A stretch of 64,000 nucleotides of DNA from JBBATK01 sp044228285 (GTDB lineage Bacteria > Bacteroidota > Ignavibacteria > Kapaibacteriales > NICIL-2), in contig JBGAVD010000003.1 in the NCBI GenBank assembly GCA_044228285.1, positions 124,001-188,000 of the forward strand, read 5' to 3'. The stretch's first letter is position 1, and each line of letters begins with the position of its first letter. The notes below the pieces were generated by a model. The model saw nothing but the letters and a program-made list of their open reading frames with translations. It had not been told where the DNA came from and made no database searches. Position numbers and translations under genes: made by a program. Positions 36,540 to 44,733 of this stretch are shown here, in pieces.

Positions 36540-37780
36540 TTTTCCATTCTATGCCATTCGCGTGTGGAGACGCGATGAATCGCGTCTCTACAGCATTGCA
36601 TTCTGTTCCAGCGCCTTCGGCGCCAGTGTTTGCGCGGGTCCGTATAGAGACGCGATTCATCGCGTCTCAGGCAAAGAATACACCTGAATAATATGCGCGT
36701 TCAGGTTTGCGGATTTGGTAGCATTGCATTTCGTTAGGTGACCTTTGTTATCGTTGGGTTTCATTTGTCATCGTGATGTGGCGTGGCATGATGTGACGTT
36801 CGTTGCCATTCGTTACCTGAGACGCGATGAATCGCGTCTCTACAACATTGCCTTCTGTTCCAGCGCCTTCGGCGCCAATGTTTGCACGTGCCTGTGTAGA
36901 GACGCGATTCATCGCGTCTCAGGTAAAGAATACACTTGAATAATATCTGCGTTCAGGTTTGCGGATTTGGTGGCATTGCTTTTCGTTAGGTGACCTTTGT
37001 TATCGTTGGGTTTCATTTGTCATCGAGATGTGGCGTGGCATGATGTGACGTTCGTTGACATTCGTTGACACTCGGTGACATTCGTTGACATTCGTTGCCG
37101 GAGACGCGATGAATCGCGTCTCTACAACTTTGCGTTCTGTTACAGCGCCTTCGGCGCTAGTGTTTGCGCGTGCCTGTGTAGAGACGTGATTCATCGCGTC
37201 TCAGGTAAAGAATACACATGAATAATATGCGCGTTCAGGTTTGCGGATTTGGTAGCATTTCATTTCGTTAGGTGACCTTTGTTATCGTTGGGTTTCATTT
37301 GTCATCGTGATGTGCCATTCGTTGACAATCATTGCCATTCTCTGCCATTCTTTGCCTTTCGCGCGTGGAGAGACGCGATTCATCGCGTCTCTACTGGTTC
37401 TGTATTCTTGAGGATCGCCCTTGGTATGATTCAGTAGAGACACATTTACGCATCAATGACGGTCTATCTGGCAAACCATCAACATTGACATGCACAGTAG
37501 AGACGCGATGAATCGCGTCTCCACACGTGAATGGCTCCACACGTGAATGGCAACGAATGGAAAAGAATGGCAAAGAACGCAAATGAATGACAATGAATGG
37601 AAACGAATGGCATCGAACAGTGACCATCGCGAGCGCATTACATTTTACGGCACAGTATCATCCGCGTAGTTCGATTTTCCCCACTCACGCATCAATGAAG
37701 GTCAATCACAATTAACCAACAACATTGACTTGCGCTGTATCGATGCGCTGAATCGCCTCTCCACACTTGAATGCAAAAGA
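36540..37780. repeat. Palindromic repeat cluster A (three tandem ~252-282 bp units plus solo copies)
   Basis: The core is a 22-bp palindrome, GAGACGCGAT-NN-ATCGCGTCTC, with GA or TC in the centre. Copies lie at 36567, 36647, 36819, 36899, 37101, 37181, 37370 and 37500, with a decayed copy near 37740. They form GA/TC pairs exactly 80 bases apart, start to start, with a GC-rich hairpin (GCGCCTTCGGCGC) midway. Three pairs sit in tandem units of 252 and 282 bases that also share a 120-base spacer. Short 10-base repeats like TTGCCATTCG flank the units. No gene was supported between 36451 and 38046. Confidence 0.95.
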
Positions 37781-38046
37781 ATGGCAAAAAATGGATACAC
37801 CTGGCATCCACTCGTGAGACAGACACTGAAAACCAAAGCGATCCATCGAAACCCAACAGAACGGACACCCTACCGATCGCCACAAACTCTTCAACCCAAC
37901 AACCTACCCACTATTGAACATTCATTCGATCACATCAGCCTTAGCAATCACAATCCCCCCTGTTCCCACCAATCAAATTCAACTATTTTCAATTGAAGTA
38001 AAATTTCACTGAAACAAAACCTGCCAAATGAGGTCAGTCGTGTGAA

Positions 38047-38610
38047 ATGAGCCAGACAATTAACACATACAACGACGAAGAGCTCTTCATGGCTATGCTA
38101 AAGGCGGACGAGAGAGACGCCGCCTTTCGCGAACTGTATCGTCGCTATGAGCAGCGATGTTGGGCTTATAGCATGGTGTGTGTGCATGTAGAGAGTCGGG
38201 CGAAGGATTTAGTACAGGAAACATTCATGCGTGTATTCGCAGCTGCAACGAAGGGCACAAGTGTGCTGAATGTTGGAGCATACATCATGCGTATTCTACG
38301 CAACCTTTGCATCGATGACATACAAAAGCACTCTCGGGAGTTCGTTGACCTCGATGATCTTGAGTTGGAAGGACCAAGTCACACGTATGAACAGCTGGAG
38401 TTGCAACGCATTCTGGAAACGGCTCTACAGCTCATTCCAATAGAGCATCGTGACGCTCTCCTTCTTCAAGCCTACGCAGGAATGAGTTATGAGGAAATTG
38501 CTCAAGAACAAGATGTGCCATTGTCAACCGTTCGCAATCGCATCGTCCGCGCCAAAGCTCGTCTACGAACCATCTTGCAACCATATTTACTGAGTGGAGA
38601 ATCCAAGTGA
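38047..38610 (+). CDS. ECF-type RNA polymerase sigma factor (sigma 1)
   Basis: A 187-residue sigma-70 family protein with regions 2 and 4 only. Region 2 reads FRELYRRYEQRCWAYSMVCVHVESRAKDLVQETFMRVFAA, with the RDLVQETF-like core motif. Region 4 reads LIPIEHRDALLLQAYAGMSYEEIAQEQDVPLSTVRNRIVRAKARLR, a helix-turn-helix for the -35 element. It directs transcription of an envelope-related regulon, presumably including its own operon. The anti-sigma-like gene starts within its stop codon (GTGA overlap), the usual sign of a sigma/anti-sigma pair. Repeat cluster A lies directly upstream. Confidence 0.92.
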   Translation: MSQTINTYNDEELFMAMLKADERDAAFRELYRRYEQRCWAYSMVCVHVESRAKDLVQETFMRVFAAATKGTSVLNVGAYIMRILRNLCIDDIQKHSREFVDLDDLELEGPSHTYEQLELQRILETALQLIPIEHRDALLLQAYAGMSYEEIAQEQDVPLSTVRNRIVRAKARLRTILQPYLLSGESK

Positions 38611-40061
38611 ACGCAGCGTTTGAATATGATGATTTGATACATCGGTACCTGGACGGATTGTGTTCAGAAACCGAAGCTGCTGTGCTCTTCAGTGCCCTTG
38701 CGAAAAGCACTGATCTGCAAGAGATGTTCCAGCGTGCTGTTCGCTTGCAAACGATTTTGCGCGAAACTGCAAGTTCTTATGTCGCACCTGCCGACCTCGC
38801 TTCTCGCGTCATGCAAAGCGTTGGCTTGGATCCAGTGCCCACCGCAGCGCTCGCATCTGCAGCTTCGACTTCGCAAACGAAACTCGGACGATTCTTCATT
38901 CCACTGCTTGCGTTAGGCTTCTTCGCCGCGGGAACATTGAGTACGTGGCTGCTTCTCTATCCAACGGTCTTGGAGAACACCCGCTTTGCATCTTCTAGCA
39001 CGATACCCGCTGAGTTGTCAAAGACTTCCCAGTCAAGGATGTCGCAGATTCAAACGTCGGCTCTTCTAAACTCAACCACATCTATCTCTGCAGCTACTCT
39101 TCAGCAAACGCAGAGTTCAGGCTCAAGGTCAATACACTCTGTGTTATCGACTGCACAAACAAGTGCTAACGCTTCAATGTTTAAAGGCGAGCATTCAGTA
39201 GCGCGAAGCTCGAAGTCGACACATCGTCAGCATGTACTAGGGACAAGTGTAGTGCAAGAACCAGCATCTCAACGAAGCGAAGCAGGATTACAAAAGCAGC
39301 AGCCGTCCGTTGAAGATGGAAGTCCCACGCTTGGATCTCTTTCAAATGTGAACAAGAATGTCATAGCAAGCAACAACCGACTAGAGCAATCAGCTACACC
39401 ACTATCAGCACTCTCTTCGCAAGAGAACGATCAAAGCAACGAAATGCTATCAACAATTGGTTCAGCAGCACTTGCTCTTCTCATGAACGCTCCAACAAAT
39501 CCGGCTGCTCCCTCAATTTTAACCAGTGAAAGTTCCAGTAAAGCAAGCACTATTCTTCCAAACTCCCTTCGTTGCTCACTTTCGGCGCTCGCTACACGTT
39601 CAGCGAATGTAGCAGGAGCGAATACGGCACCTTTGACACAAGATTTTCAGTTACGTGATTGGAGTGTTGGCTGTCTGTGGAATCTGAACTCTTGGCTGGA
39701 CCTCGGCGTTATCGCAGGCAATGAGTACTTACCACTCTATGCAGTTACAACTACTCAAAACGGCACCACCTATAAACTGGAAAACTCACGTCCATGGGTA
39801 GCTCTGAACAGTCAGGTACACTGCAACCTCGACGGTACTATCAGCGACAAGTCAGACTGGCAATGGCTTGGCTCAGCCCACGCTGGAATGAGCAACGCTG
39901 GCACGCACTTAGGCTTCAGTTTCGGCATCGCCCATTCACTCACAAACAACATTCACATAGCCCTGTCACCTGAGTATCGCCTACAGTTTCTGTCGGACTC
40001 GAACTCACAGTACCGTGCAAACAGACTGGGTATTGACATAGTACTATTCTATACACTCTAA
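38607..40061 (+). CDS. Trans-envelope anti-sigma-like protein with C-terminal beta-barrel domain
   Basis: A 484-residue protein in three parts. Residues 1-90 are cytoplasmic and resemble anti-sigma domains of ECF systems (DDLIHRYLDGLCSETEAAVLFSALAKSTDLQ). A single membrane helix follows at about 96-117. Residues of about 125-320 are a Ser/Thr/Gln-rich linker, and about 325-484 alternate like outer-membrane strands (WLDLGVIAG, LGFSFGIAHSL, IHIALSPEYRLQF) and end VLFYTL. It may bind sigma 1 inside and sense or insert at the outer membrane. It overlaps the sigma gene by four bases (GTG start). No zinc HC2 motif is seen. Confidence 0.75.
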   Translation: MNAAFEYDDLIHRYLDGLCSETEAAVLFSALAKSTDLQEMFQRAVRLQTILRETASSYVAPADLASRVMQSVGLDPVPTAALASAASTSQTKLGRFFIPLLALGFFAAGTLSTWLLLYPTVLENTRFASSSTIPAELSKTSQSRMSQIQTSALLNSTTSISAATLQQTQSSGSRSIHSVLSTAQTSANASMFKGEHSVARSSKSTHRQHVLGTSVVQEPASQRSEAGLQKQQPSVEDGSPTLGSLSNVNKNVIASNNRLEQSATPLSALSSQENDQSNEMLSTIGSAALALLMNAPTNPAAPSILTSESSSKASTILPNSLRCSLSALATRSANVAGANTAPLTQDFQLRDWSVGCLWNLNSWLDLGVIAGNEYLPLYAVTTTQNGTTYKLENSRPWVALNSQVHCNLDGTISDKSDWQWLGSAHAGMSNAGTHLGFSFGIAHSLTNNIHIALSPEYRLQFLSDSNSQYRANRLGIDIVLFYTL

Positions 40062-40072
40062 TACTAGGTACC

Positions 40073-40900
40073 ATGATGAAAACACTTCTTGCGCTCATGA
40101 TTATGAGCTTGGCACTGCTGTCTGCATGCAAAGACCACACTATCGCCCCAGCAACCTCGGAAATCAGCTTGGAGAAGATGCGAAACATGAGATCTGGGAG
40201 CTATTTGATCTATGCTAGTGAAGGACCATTCTCGACAATTGAGACGGACTCTTTTGTCTGTGCAGGCAACGATGCAACCATAACGAAAGATGGACAAAAA
40301 TCCGTTGTCTTGGTGCAGTTTGATAACAGTAGAGCTCCCATCGACACCTTGTTCTGGGTGATCAATGACCATCAAATCTGGGAGTATAACAGACACTACT
40401 TTCAAGGACTCGATACCAGTTGCGAGTGCAAGCACGTTCCATACATGAAATGGCGCTTAGTCTATGACACAAAGAACGATGATGCGCAAGTCCACCATCT
40501 TGTGACTGACATTCAAACGCTTCCAACGCTTGTCGTCACGAAGAGCGGCTTGGATTCGATTGTCGACCTTACGTTCGCCACACGCGCAGACGTTGGTATG
40601 TATAGCAATGGGTTCATAGCTCCCAACTATCCAGCTACTATTCCAGCTGTCGAAGCCAAAACAATGCGACCATGCAAGTCGGGGGTTGATTTCCAAATGA
40701 ACCGCCTCACACCATATGGCATCAAACTCAAATCAAGCAATGATTCCCTTGCCTTTGTACGCGACAGTGTTGAATTCGCAATGGCACCAAACGTCGATGC
40801 AGTGTACATGATGCGTCGATGGAGAATGGTAAACATCAGTGATATGCTCTCAACCATAGGTGCGCGGCAATGGCTAGTCCGATATAACATCAAGCCCTAA
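40073..40900 (+). CDS. Lipoprotein of unknown function in sigma 1 operon
   Basis: A 275-residue protein with a lipoprotein signal peptide and lipobox LLSAC (Cys at about residue 19). The mature part has a CECKH motif near the middle and no recognised domain. It starts 12 bases after the anti-sigma-like gene and ends before a shared terminator, so it is the third gene of the sigma 1 operon. It may be a periplasmic or outer-membrane partner of the signalling system, which is inference from position only. Confidence 0.75.
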   Translation: MMKTLLALMIMSLALLSACKDHTIAPATSEISLEKMRNMRSGSYLIYASEGPFSTIETDSFVCAGNDATITKDGQKSVVLVQFDNSRAPIDTLFWVINDHQIWEYNRHYFQGLDTSCECKHVPYMKWRLVYDTKNDDAQVHHLVTDIQTLPTLVVTKSGLDSIVDLTFATRADVGMYSNGFIAPNYPATIPAVEAKTMRPCKSGVDFQMNRLTPYGIKLKSSNDSLAFVRDSVEFAMAPNVDAVYMMRRWRMVNISDMLSTIGARQWLVRYNIKP

Positions 40901-40962
40901 CTGCGCCGAAACGAAGACACGTTCGTCTGTTGATGAACAAACGATCCAGCACAGCAAATAAC

Positions 40963-40998
40963 AAAGGCGCAGCCACTTTCTGGTCTGCGCCTTTTCGT
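40963..40998. terminator. Bidirectional terminator between convergent operons
   Basis: AAAGGCGCAG (40963-40972) and CTGCGCCTTT (40985-40994) form a 10-bp stem with T-rich sequence on the right and A-rich sequence on the left. It can end the sigma 1 operon on the plus strand and the barrel gene on the minus strand. Confidence 0.85.
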
Positions 40999-41025
40999 TT
41001 TCGAACTATGCAATCTTCTCGTTGC

Positions 41026-41874
41026 TTAGATATCTGTCGTGAGTCGAAAGCCCAGACGAATACTGCTCATACGTATGGGGATCGAGAAGGAATCAGACTC
41101 CAGAGCTAGTCCAATGAATGGCTCCAAGAGTAAGCCTGAAAGCCGTGTTGAATACTGAATCGAGACTTCAAGTCCGGCAGAGTATGGATTTCTCACAGTC
41201 TGTTCGCTTTCTGCAAACACAACTTGATTACTAAGACTATCAACATTCAGATACGGCTGTTGATTCGGCAAAAACCAACGATATGCTGTATCAAGTGTTT
41301 GACGTGCATCTTCAAGCTGACGATAATGATAACTGAAAACTGGTGCTACACAAATAGAGAGTCCTTGACGACCAATCGCAAAACTTCTGTACAAGCGTAG
41401 TCTGACGTAGTCCGATGTGTACTTGCCATTAAAGTAGGTTGTAACCCGCGCCGAATCACTAGTAGTCCTGTTATACACTCGCACAGCACAACTGGATTTC
41501 TGTTCTGTACTGAACGACTGAAACTGCACATCTAATCCTACCGCCTCGGCCTCGTTCGTTGTGTTGATCAGTCGTTTGATAGAGAGTCCAAACGTTGCCG
41601 CCTGCGCGGTGTAGGATAAATGATAGAATCGTTGAAGACCATTCTCATACAAAGGTGGTTCGTCAATCGTGTACATGAGGGCGTCGCGGTAAGCCATACT
41701 CACGGCTTCAGCGCACACCCCTATTGTATTGCGACTCTTCGCCAATTCAACCGTAGCACTAGTGCTGTCGTTCGCAGCAGCATGTGTAGAGTCTGCGAAG
41801 GTGAGCAAGAACACAATCCAAAGAAGATGCGTGGGCAACTGCTTGTCAGTATCAATGCGACAAAATACAGTCAT
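41026..41874 (-). CDS. Outer-membrane beta-barrel protein (paralog group 1)
   Basis: A 282-residue exported protein with a signal peptide (hydrophobic LLWIVFLLTF, ending THAA). The body is a series of amphipathic strands with features like VRLRLYRSFAIGRQGLSICVAPVFSY and YSAGLEVSIQYSTRLSG. The order of strands, a D-S-A-R-V start and a late LPN-rich loop parallel the barrel at 43670-44464 and the C-terminal domain of the 1180-residue protein at 44734-48276, so the three appear related. The start has GGGAG seven bases upstream. The function is unknown. Confidence 0.7.
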   Translation of the reverse strand: MTVFCRIDTDKQLPTHLLWIVFLLTFADSTHAAANDSTSATVELAKSRNTIGVCAEAVSMAYRDALMYTIDEPPLYENGLQRFYHLSYTAQAATFGLSIKRLINTTNEAEAVGLDVQFQSFSTEQKSSCAVRVYNRTTSDSARVTTYFNGKYTSDYVRLRLYRSFAIGRQGLSICVAPVFSYHYRQLEDARQTLDTAYRWFLPNQQPYLNVDSLSNQVVFAESEQTVRNPYSAGLEVSIQYSTRLSGLLLEPFIGLALESDSFSIPIRMSSIRLGFRLTTDI

Positions 41875-41968
41875 GGGCTTTCTCCCTGTTTAGACAATGT
41901 GACAATGACCCTGCAGTACCACACCAAACGAAGAGTTAGTCTTTACTAGCCTTTTAAGCACAAGGCTC

Positions 41969-42814
41969 TTAGTGAGCGAACCTCGTTTTCAAAAAACGAA
42001 CTACGTTCTCATGTGCATCATCTGCAGCAGCCTTGTCGTAAATAGGATTGCTTGGGTTTGCAAAGGCATGTTCCGCGTCATAGCTTTTTACACTGAGGTC
42101 TTTATGAAGACGTTTCATACGCTCTTCAAAGCCATGGACCACTTCTGTGTTAATCCATCCATCCTTCTTGGCGAAAATGAAAAGCACAGGTACACCTAGG
42201 CTCGCGAGTTTCTTCTCGTCGCTCTCAGGCATGCCATAATATATCACGCATCCAGCAGCCTGTTCTCCAAGCATGAGTGTGCTCTGCATCGACCAGCCTC
42301 CACCAAAGCACCAACCTATAGTGCAGATTCTCGCATCAGGTCCAGCCATTCGAATAGCACCATTGATGATTGCGCGTACTCTCTGCTCATTGGCAGCCGC
42401 CATGTACTTCGCAGCGGAGTCACGTGTCGTTGCTACTTTTCCATCATACAAGTCCAGCGCCATGATATTAACGTCGCCCAAAGCCTCTTGTAACTTCTCT
42501 GCCTCCCTTTTCACATAGTCATTCAAACCCCACCACTCGTGAATGACAAAGAGCGTCCTATTCGTTTTATGCGGAGACTTGATGTAGTAAGCATGGCCAG
42601 ATCCGCCTTCGCATTCAAAGCTCGTCATAGAACCCTTCGGCGATTCCAAACGAAACGGCAAAGGCTCTGCGTGCGCTGCACGGAACTCTTTGTCGGTTGT
42701 AAATGCGGCGAAAGAAGCAGTAGCTCCGACGGGGCCACAACAGGATTGTGATTGCAGGTTCATAGTAAAAGCAAGAAGCAAAGAAAGAAGGAAATAGTTC
42801 ATAGAGGTATTCAT
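41969..42814 (-). CDS. Secreted dienelactone hydrolase family protein
   Basis: A 281-residue alpha/beta hydrolase with a signal peptide (MNTSMNYFLLSLLLAFTM). The catalytic triad is visible: the nucleophile Cys in GWCFGGG, Asp in KKDGWI and His in DAEHAFANPSNP. The Cys nucleophile is typical of dienelactone hydrolases. The export signal suggests a periplasmic or surface hydrolase of esters or lactones. The start at 42814 opens the signal peptide; an earlier in-frame start would add 28 residues with no export logic. The gap upstream (42815-43128) has no supported gene apart from a short hairpin near the start. Confidence 0.88.
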   Translation of the reverse strand: MNTSMNYFLLSLLLAFTMNLQSQSCCGPVGATASFAAFTTDKEFRAAHAEPLPFRLESPKGSMTSFECEGGSGHAYYIKSPHKTNRTLFVIHEWWGLNDYVKREAEKLQEALGDVNIMALDLYDGKVATTRDSAAKYMAAANEQRVRAIINGAIRMAGPDARICTIGWCFGGGWSMQSTLMLGEQAAGCVIYYGMPESDEKKLASLGVPVLFIFAKKDGWINTEVVHGFEERMKRLHKDLSVKSYDAEHAFANPSNPIYDKAAADDAHENVVRFLKTRFAH

Positions 42815-43128
42815 TGTTATGCGTCGCAAGCAAGCTTCGCTTGCTCGCACGTAATACGCGAGTGTATATGAGAAGCAAGATACAGAGGGGCGACACATCT
42901 AGGTGGAGAGAACAGAACCGCTATTCGCAAACCTGGTGTATAACGAAAACTACCTGCAGATAAGCTGACATGGCGAGTTGTTGCGAACTGCATCCACGCG
43001 TTAGCACTGTGAAGCGCTATGTAGAATGCATGTAAAGTCGCTTCTGGCCTAGCAAACATGACGACCGACAAGCTAGCATGGGCATTCTGTTATTGTACTG
43101 CAGAACCAGAGTGTATCAGTGGCATCAA

Positions 43129-43548
43129 CTACTTAGGTCTCTCGGTCTCTGGCCAAAGAACTGGCAGTCCTTGAAGAGGCTTTCTTGGAGCAGGAGTCGG
43201 CAGTAGTGGAATGTATGAATCAAGTGGAAGTTGCTCGACCGGACTGCAGGACTTATCCCTAAACTGGGTTCGTGAGAGAATCACACTGTCAAGCACAATA
43301 TACTCTACATGCATAGTATTGATGTCTGCAGGAGGAACAGAAGGTGCACTTGCTGGCTCAGGCCAACCCATGTTTGGTACGAGCTGAATGCTATCCACAG
43401 AGTAGCCTGTTTTGGCAGGCGGCGGCGAAGCCGACGGTTGGGCAAAAGCACTTGAGCTGAGAACGAGCATGAGAGTGCAGAATACCAAACATCGGATGCA
43501 AACCAGCAATAGTGATAGACGTGCGCACTTAGCTTTGAGTACTGTCAT
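43129..43548 (-). CDS. Small proline-rich secreted protein
   Basis: A 139-residue protein with a signal peptide that ends SSSAFAQ after a long hydrophobic stretch. The mature part is rich in Pro and Ser with repeated LP and PAP motifs (SASPPPAKTG, LLPTPAPRKP). Nothing was recognised in the domain families I know. The start has GAGG nine bases upstream. It lies between the barrel gene and the hydrolase gene on the same strand and is probably a periplasmic or surface peptide. Confidence 0.65.
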   Translation of the reverse strand: MTVLKAKCARLSLLLVCIRCLVFCTLMLVLSSSAFAQPSASPPPAKTGYSVDSIQLVPNMGWPEPASAPSVPPADINTMHVEYIVLDSVILSRTQFRDKSCSPVEQLPLDSYIPLLPTPAPRKPLQGLPVLWPETERPK

Positions 43549-43669
43549 TTATTTTATCCTCAATCTTGAAACTCGTAGAACACCGCGTGATGCGAAAACT
43601 CACAGTTCGCGCAACATACGCAGCTGTTCTCTACAGATAGCTCAATATTTCATTTATTAACAATTTCTG

Positions 43670-44464
43670 CTACAACGAAGCACGTACACAAAATCTCCAT
43701 GAAGTATAGAGCGAGGCGTCATCAAGTCTGCCGACATTGACATGATAAAAGATACCCGGATACATCACTATGTTTTGCAGCTCAATACGATAGTCAATCC
43801 CGCCTTGGATTCCTACATCTAGCACCTTTGAAGTTGGAATCTTAGAATTAAAAAGAGTCACTTCATTTCCAGACGCATTGGTTGGCAGCTGCATGTTTTC
43901 GCCCGCTCTGAACCACAGTGCTGACTCAGCGAGCGTGGCATTATCGTTCGCGCGATGATTAAAGACATAGCCATAAGACGGTCCAGTCAGAATACCAATA
44001 TCCGTATTGCCAACATAGAACTTGTATAAAGCAACAAAGTGTACTGCGTTCCAAGATGTTTGGTAGTTAAATGCACTCCGAGAGAAGACGGTATCTATCA
44101 TATTGTGTGCCCAGACTTGCACTGTATGTGTATCGAAGCCTTCGGCTAAAACGCCAGTATAGTTCAAACAAAGGAGAATTGATGAGCGTGCGCGTTTAGG
44201 ACTTTTTCCGATATGGTACTCGAACGACCAGCCTAAGCTCATGTTATCTGCGAACAGATCCGGACTCTTAAAGATCTGACCTCGGATTGAAGGCACATAG
44301 CTGGGTACTTGCCCGTAGATTAATCTCGTAGACTCAAAGAAGATGGCTGGTCCCATAGTCCAATGAGAAGCGTTAGGAATACTTTGCACTTCCGCACTTG
44401 AGTCTTGTGCAATCGCAGACCCAACACATAGGACTAAAGCAACGAACAACGCTAGTGGTTTCAT
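43670..44464 (-). CDS. Outer-membrane beta-barrel protein (paralog group 1)
   Basis: A 264-residue exported protein with a signal peptide (MKPLALFVALVLCVGSAIAQ). It is predicted to be a beta-barrel with strands such as FVALYKFYVGNTDIGILTGPSYGYVF. The stretch LPTNASGNEVTLF followed by PTSKVLDVGIQGGIDY closely parallels LPTDQSGRKVYL and ATSKSFLLGLHLGLQY in the C-terminal domain of the VIT-vWA protein, so they share an ancestor. The ATG at 44464 was chosen over a GTG three codons earlier. The ligand or partner is unknown. Confidence 0.75.
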   Translation of the reverse strand: MKPLALFVALVLCVGSAIAQDSSAEVQSIPNASHWTMGPAIFFESTRLIYGQVPSYVPSIRGQIFKSPDLFADNMSLGWSFEYHIGKSPKRARSSILLCLNYTGVLAEGFDTHTVQVWAHNMIDTVFSRSAFNYQTSWNAVHFVALYKFYVGNTDIGILTGPSYGYVFNHRANDNATLAESALWFRAGENMQLPTNASGNEVTLFNSKIPTSKVLDVGIQGGIDYRIELQNIVMYPGIFYHVNVGRLDDASLYTSWRFCVRASL

Positions 44465-44675
44465 GATGCACACTTATGGAATGAGAGGGCTCGCTAAGCT
44501 AAGATCCATGTAGCTTTTTGTGTTGAGCTCAAAATAGAGCACAAAGCAGTTTCATTCCTTGCCTTTTTATGATTTGCAATGTAGATGAATAGATCTTTTG
44601 TTCGAAGTATCAAAGAACAGATGACGCAGACAGAAGATTGTAGCTATAAAGAAATAGACAGAGAATGAGTATAAA

Positions 44676-44712
44676 GCGCAAGGGCTTCGATTACTCGAAG
44701 CCCTTGCGTTTT
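44676..44712 (-). terminator. Terminator of the sigma 2 operon
   Basis: A perfect 14-bp stem (CGCAAGGGCTTCGA 44677-44690, TCGAAGCCCTTGCG 44695-44708) with a 4-base loop lies about 25 bases beyond the stop of the VIT-vWA gene. The T-run is on the right side (TTTTAA) and a weaker U-tract follows on the minus strand, so it may also block plus-strand transcription. Confidence 0.85.
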
Positions 44713-44733
44713 AATCAATTGAAATGTGCGCTG

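Noticed and set aside
36745..37627. Short ORFs with peptides such as RRDESRLYN and DAIHRVS within the repeat clusters
   Set aside because: They are translations of the palindrome in various frames and carry no independent coding signal.
42817..43071. An 84-codon minus-strand ORF ending just before the dienelactone hydrolase gene
   Set aside because: Its end is encoded by a short GCAAGC/GCTTGC hairpin and there is no ribosome-binding site or family resemblance.
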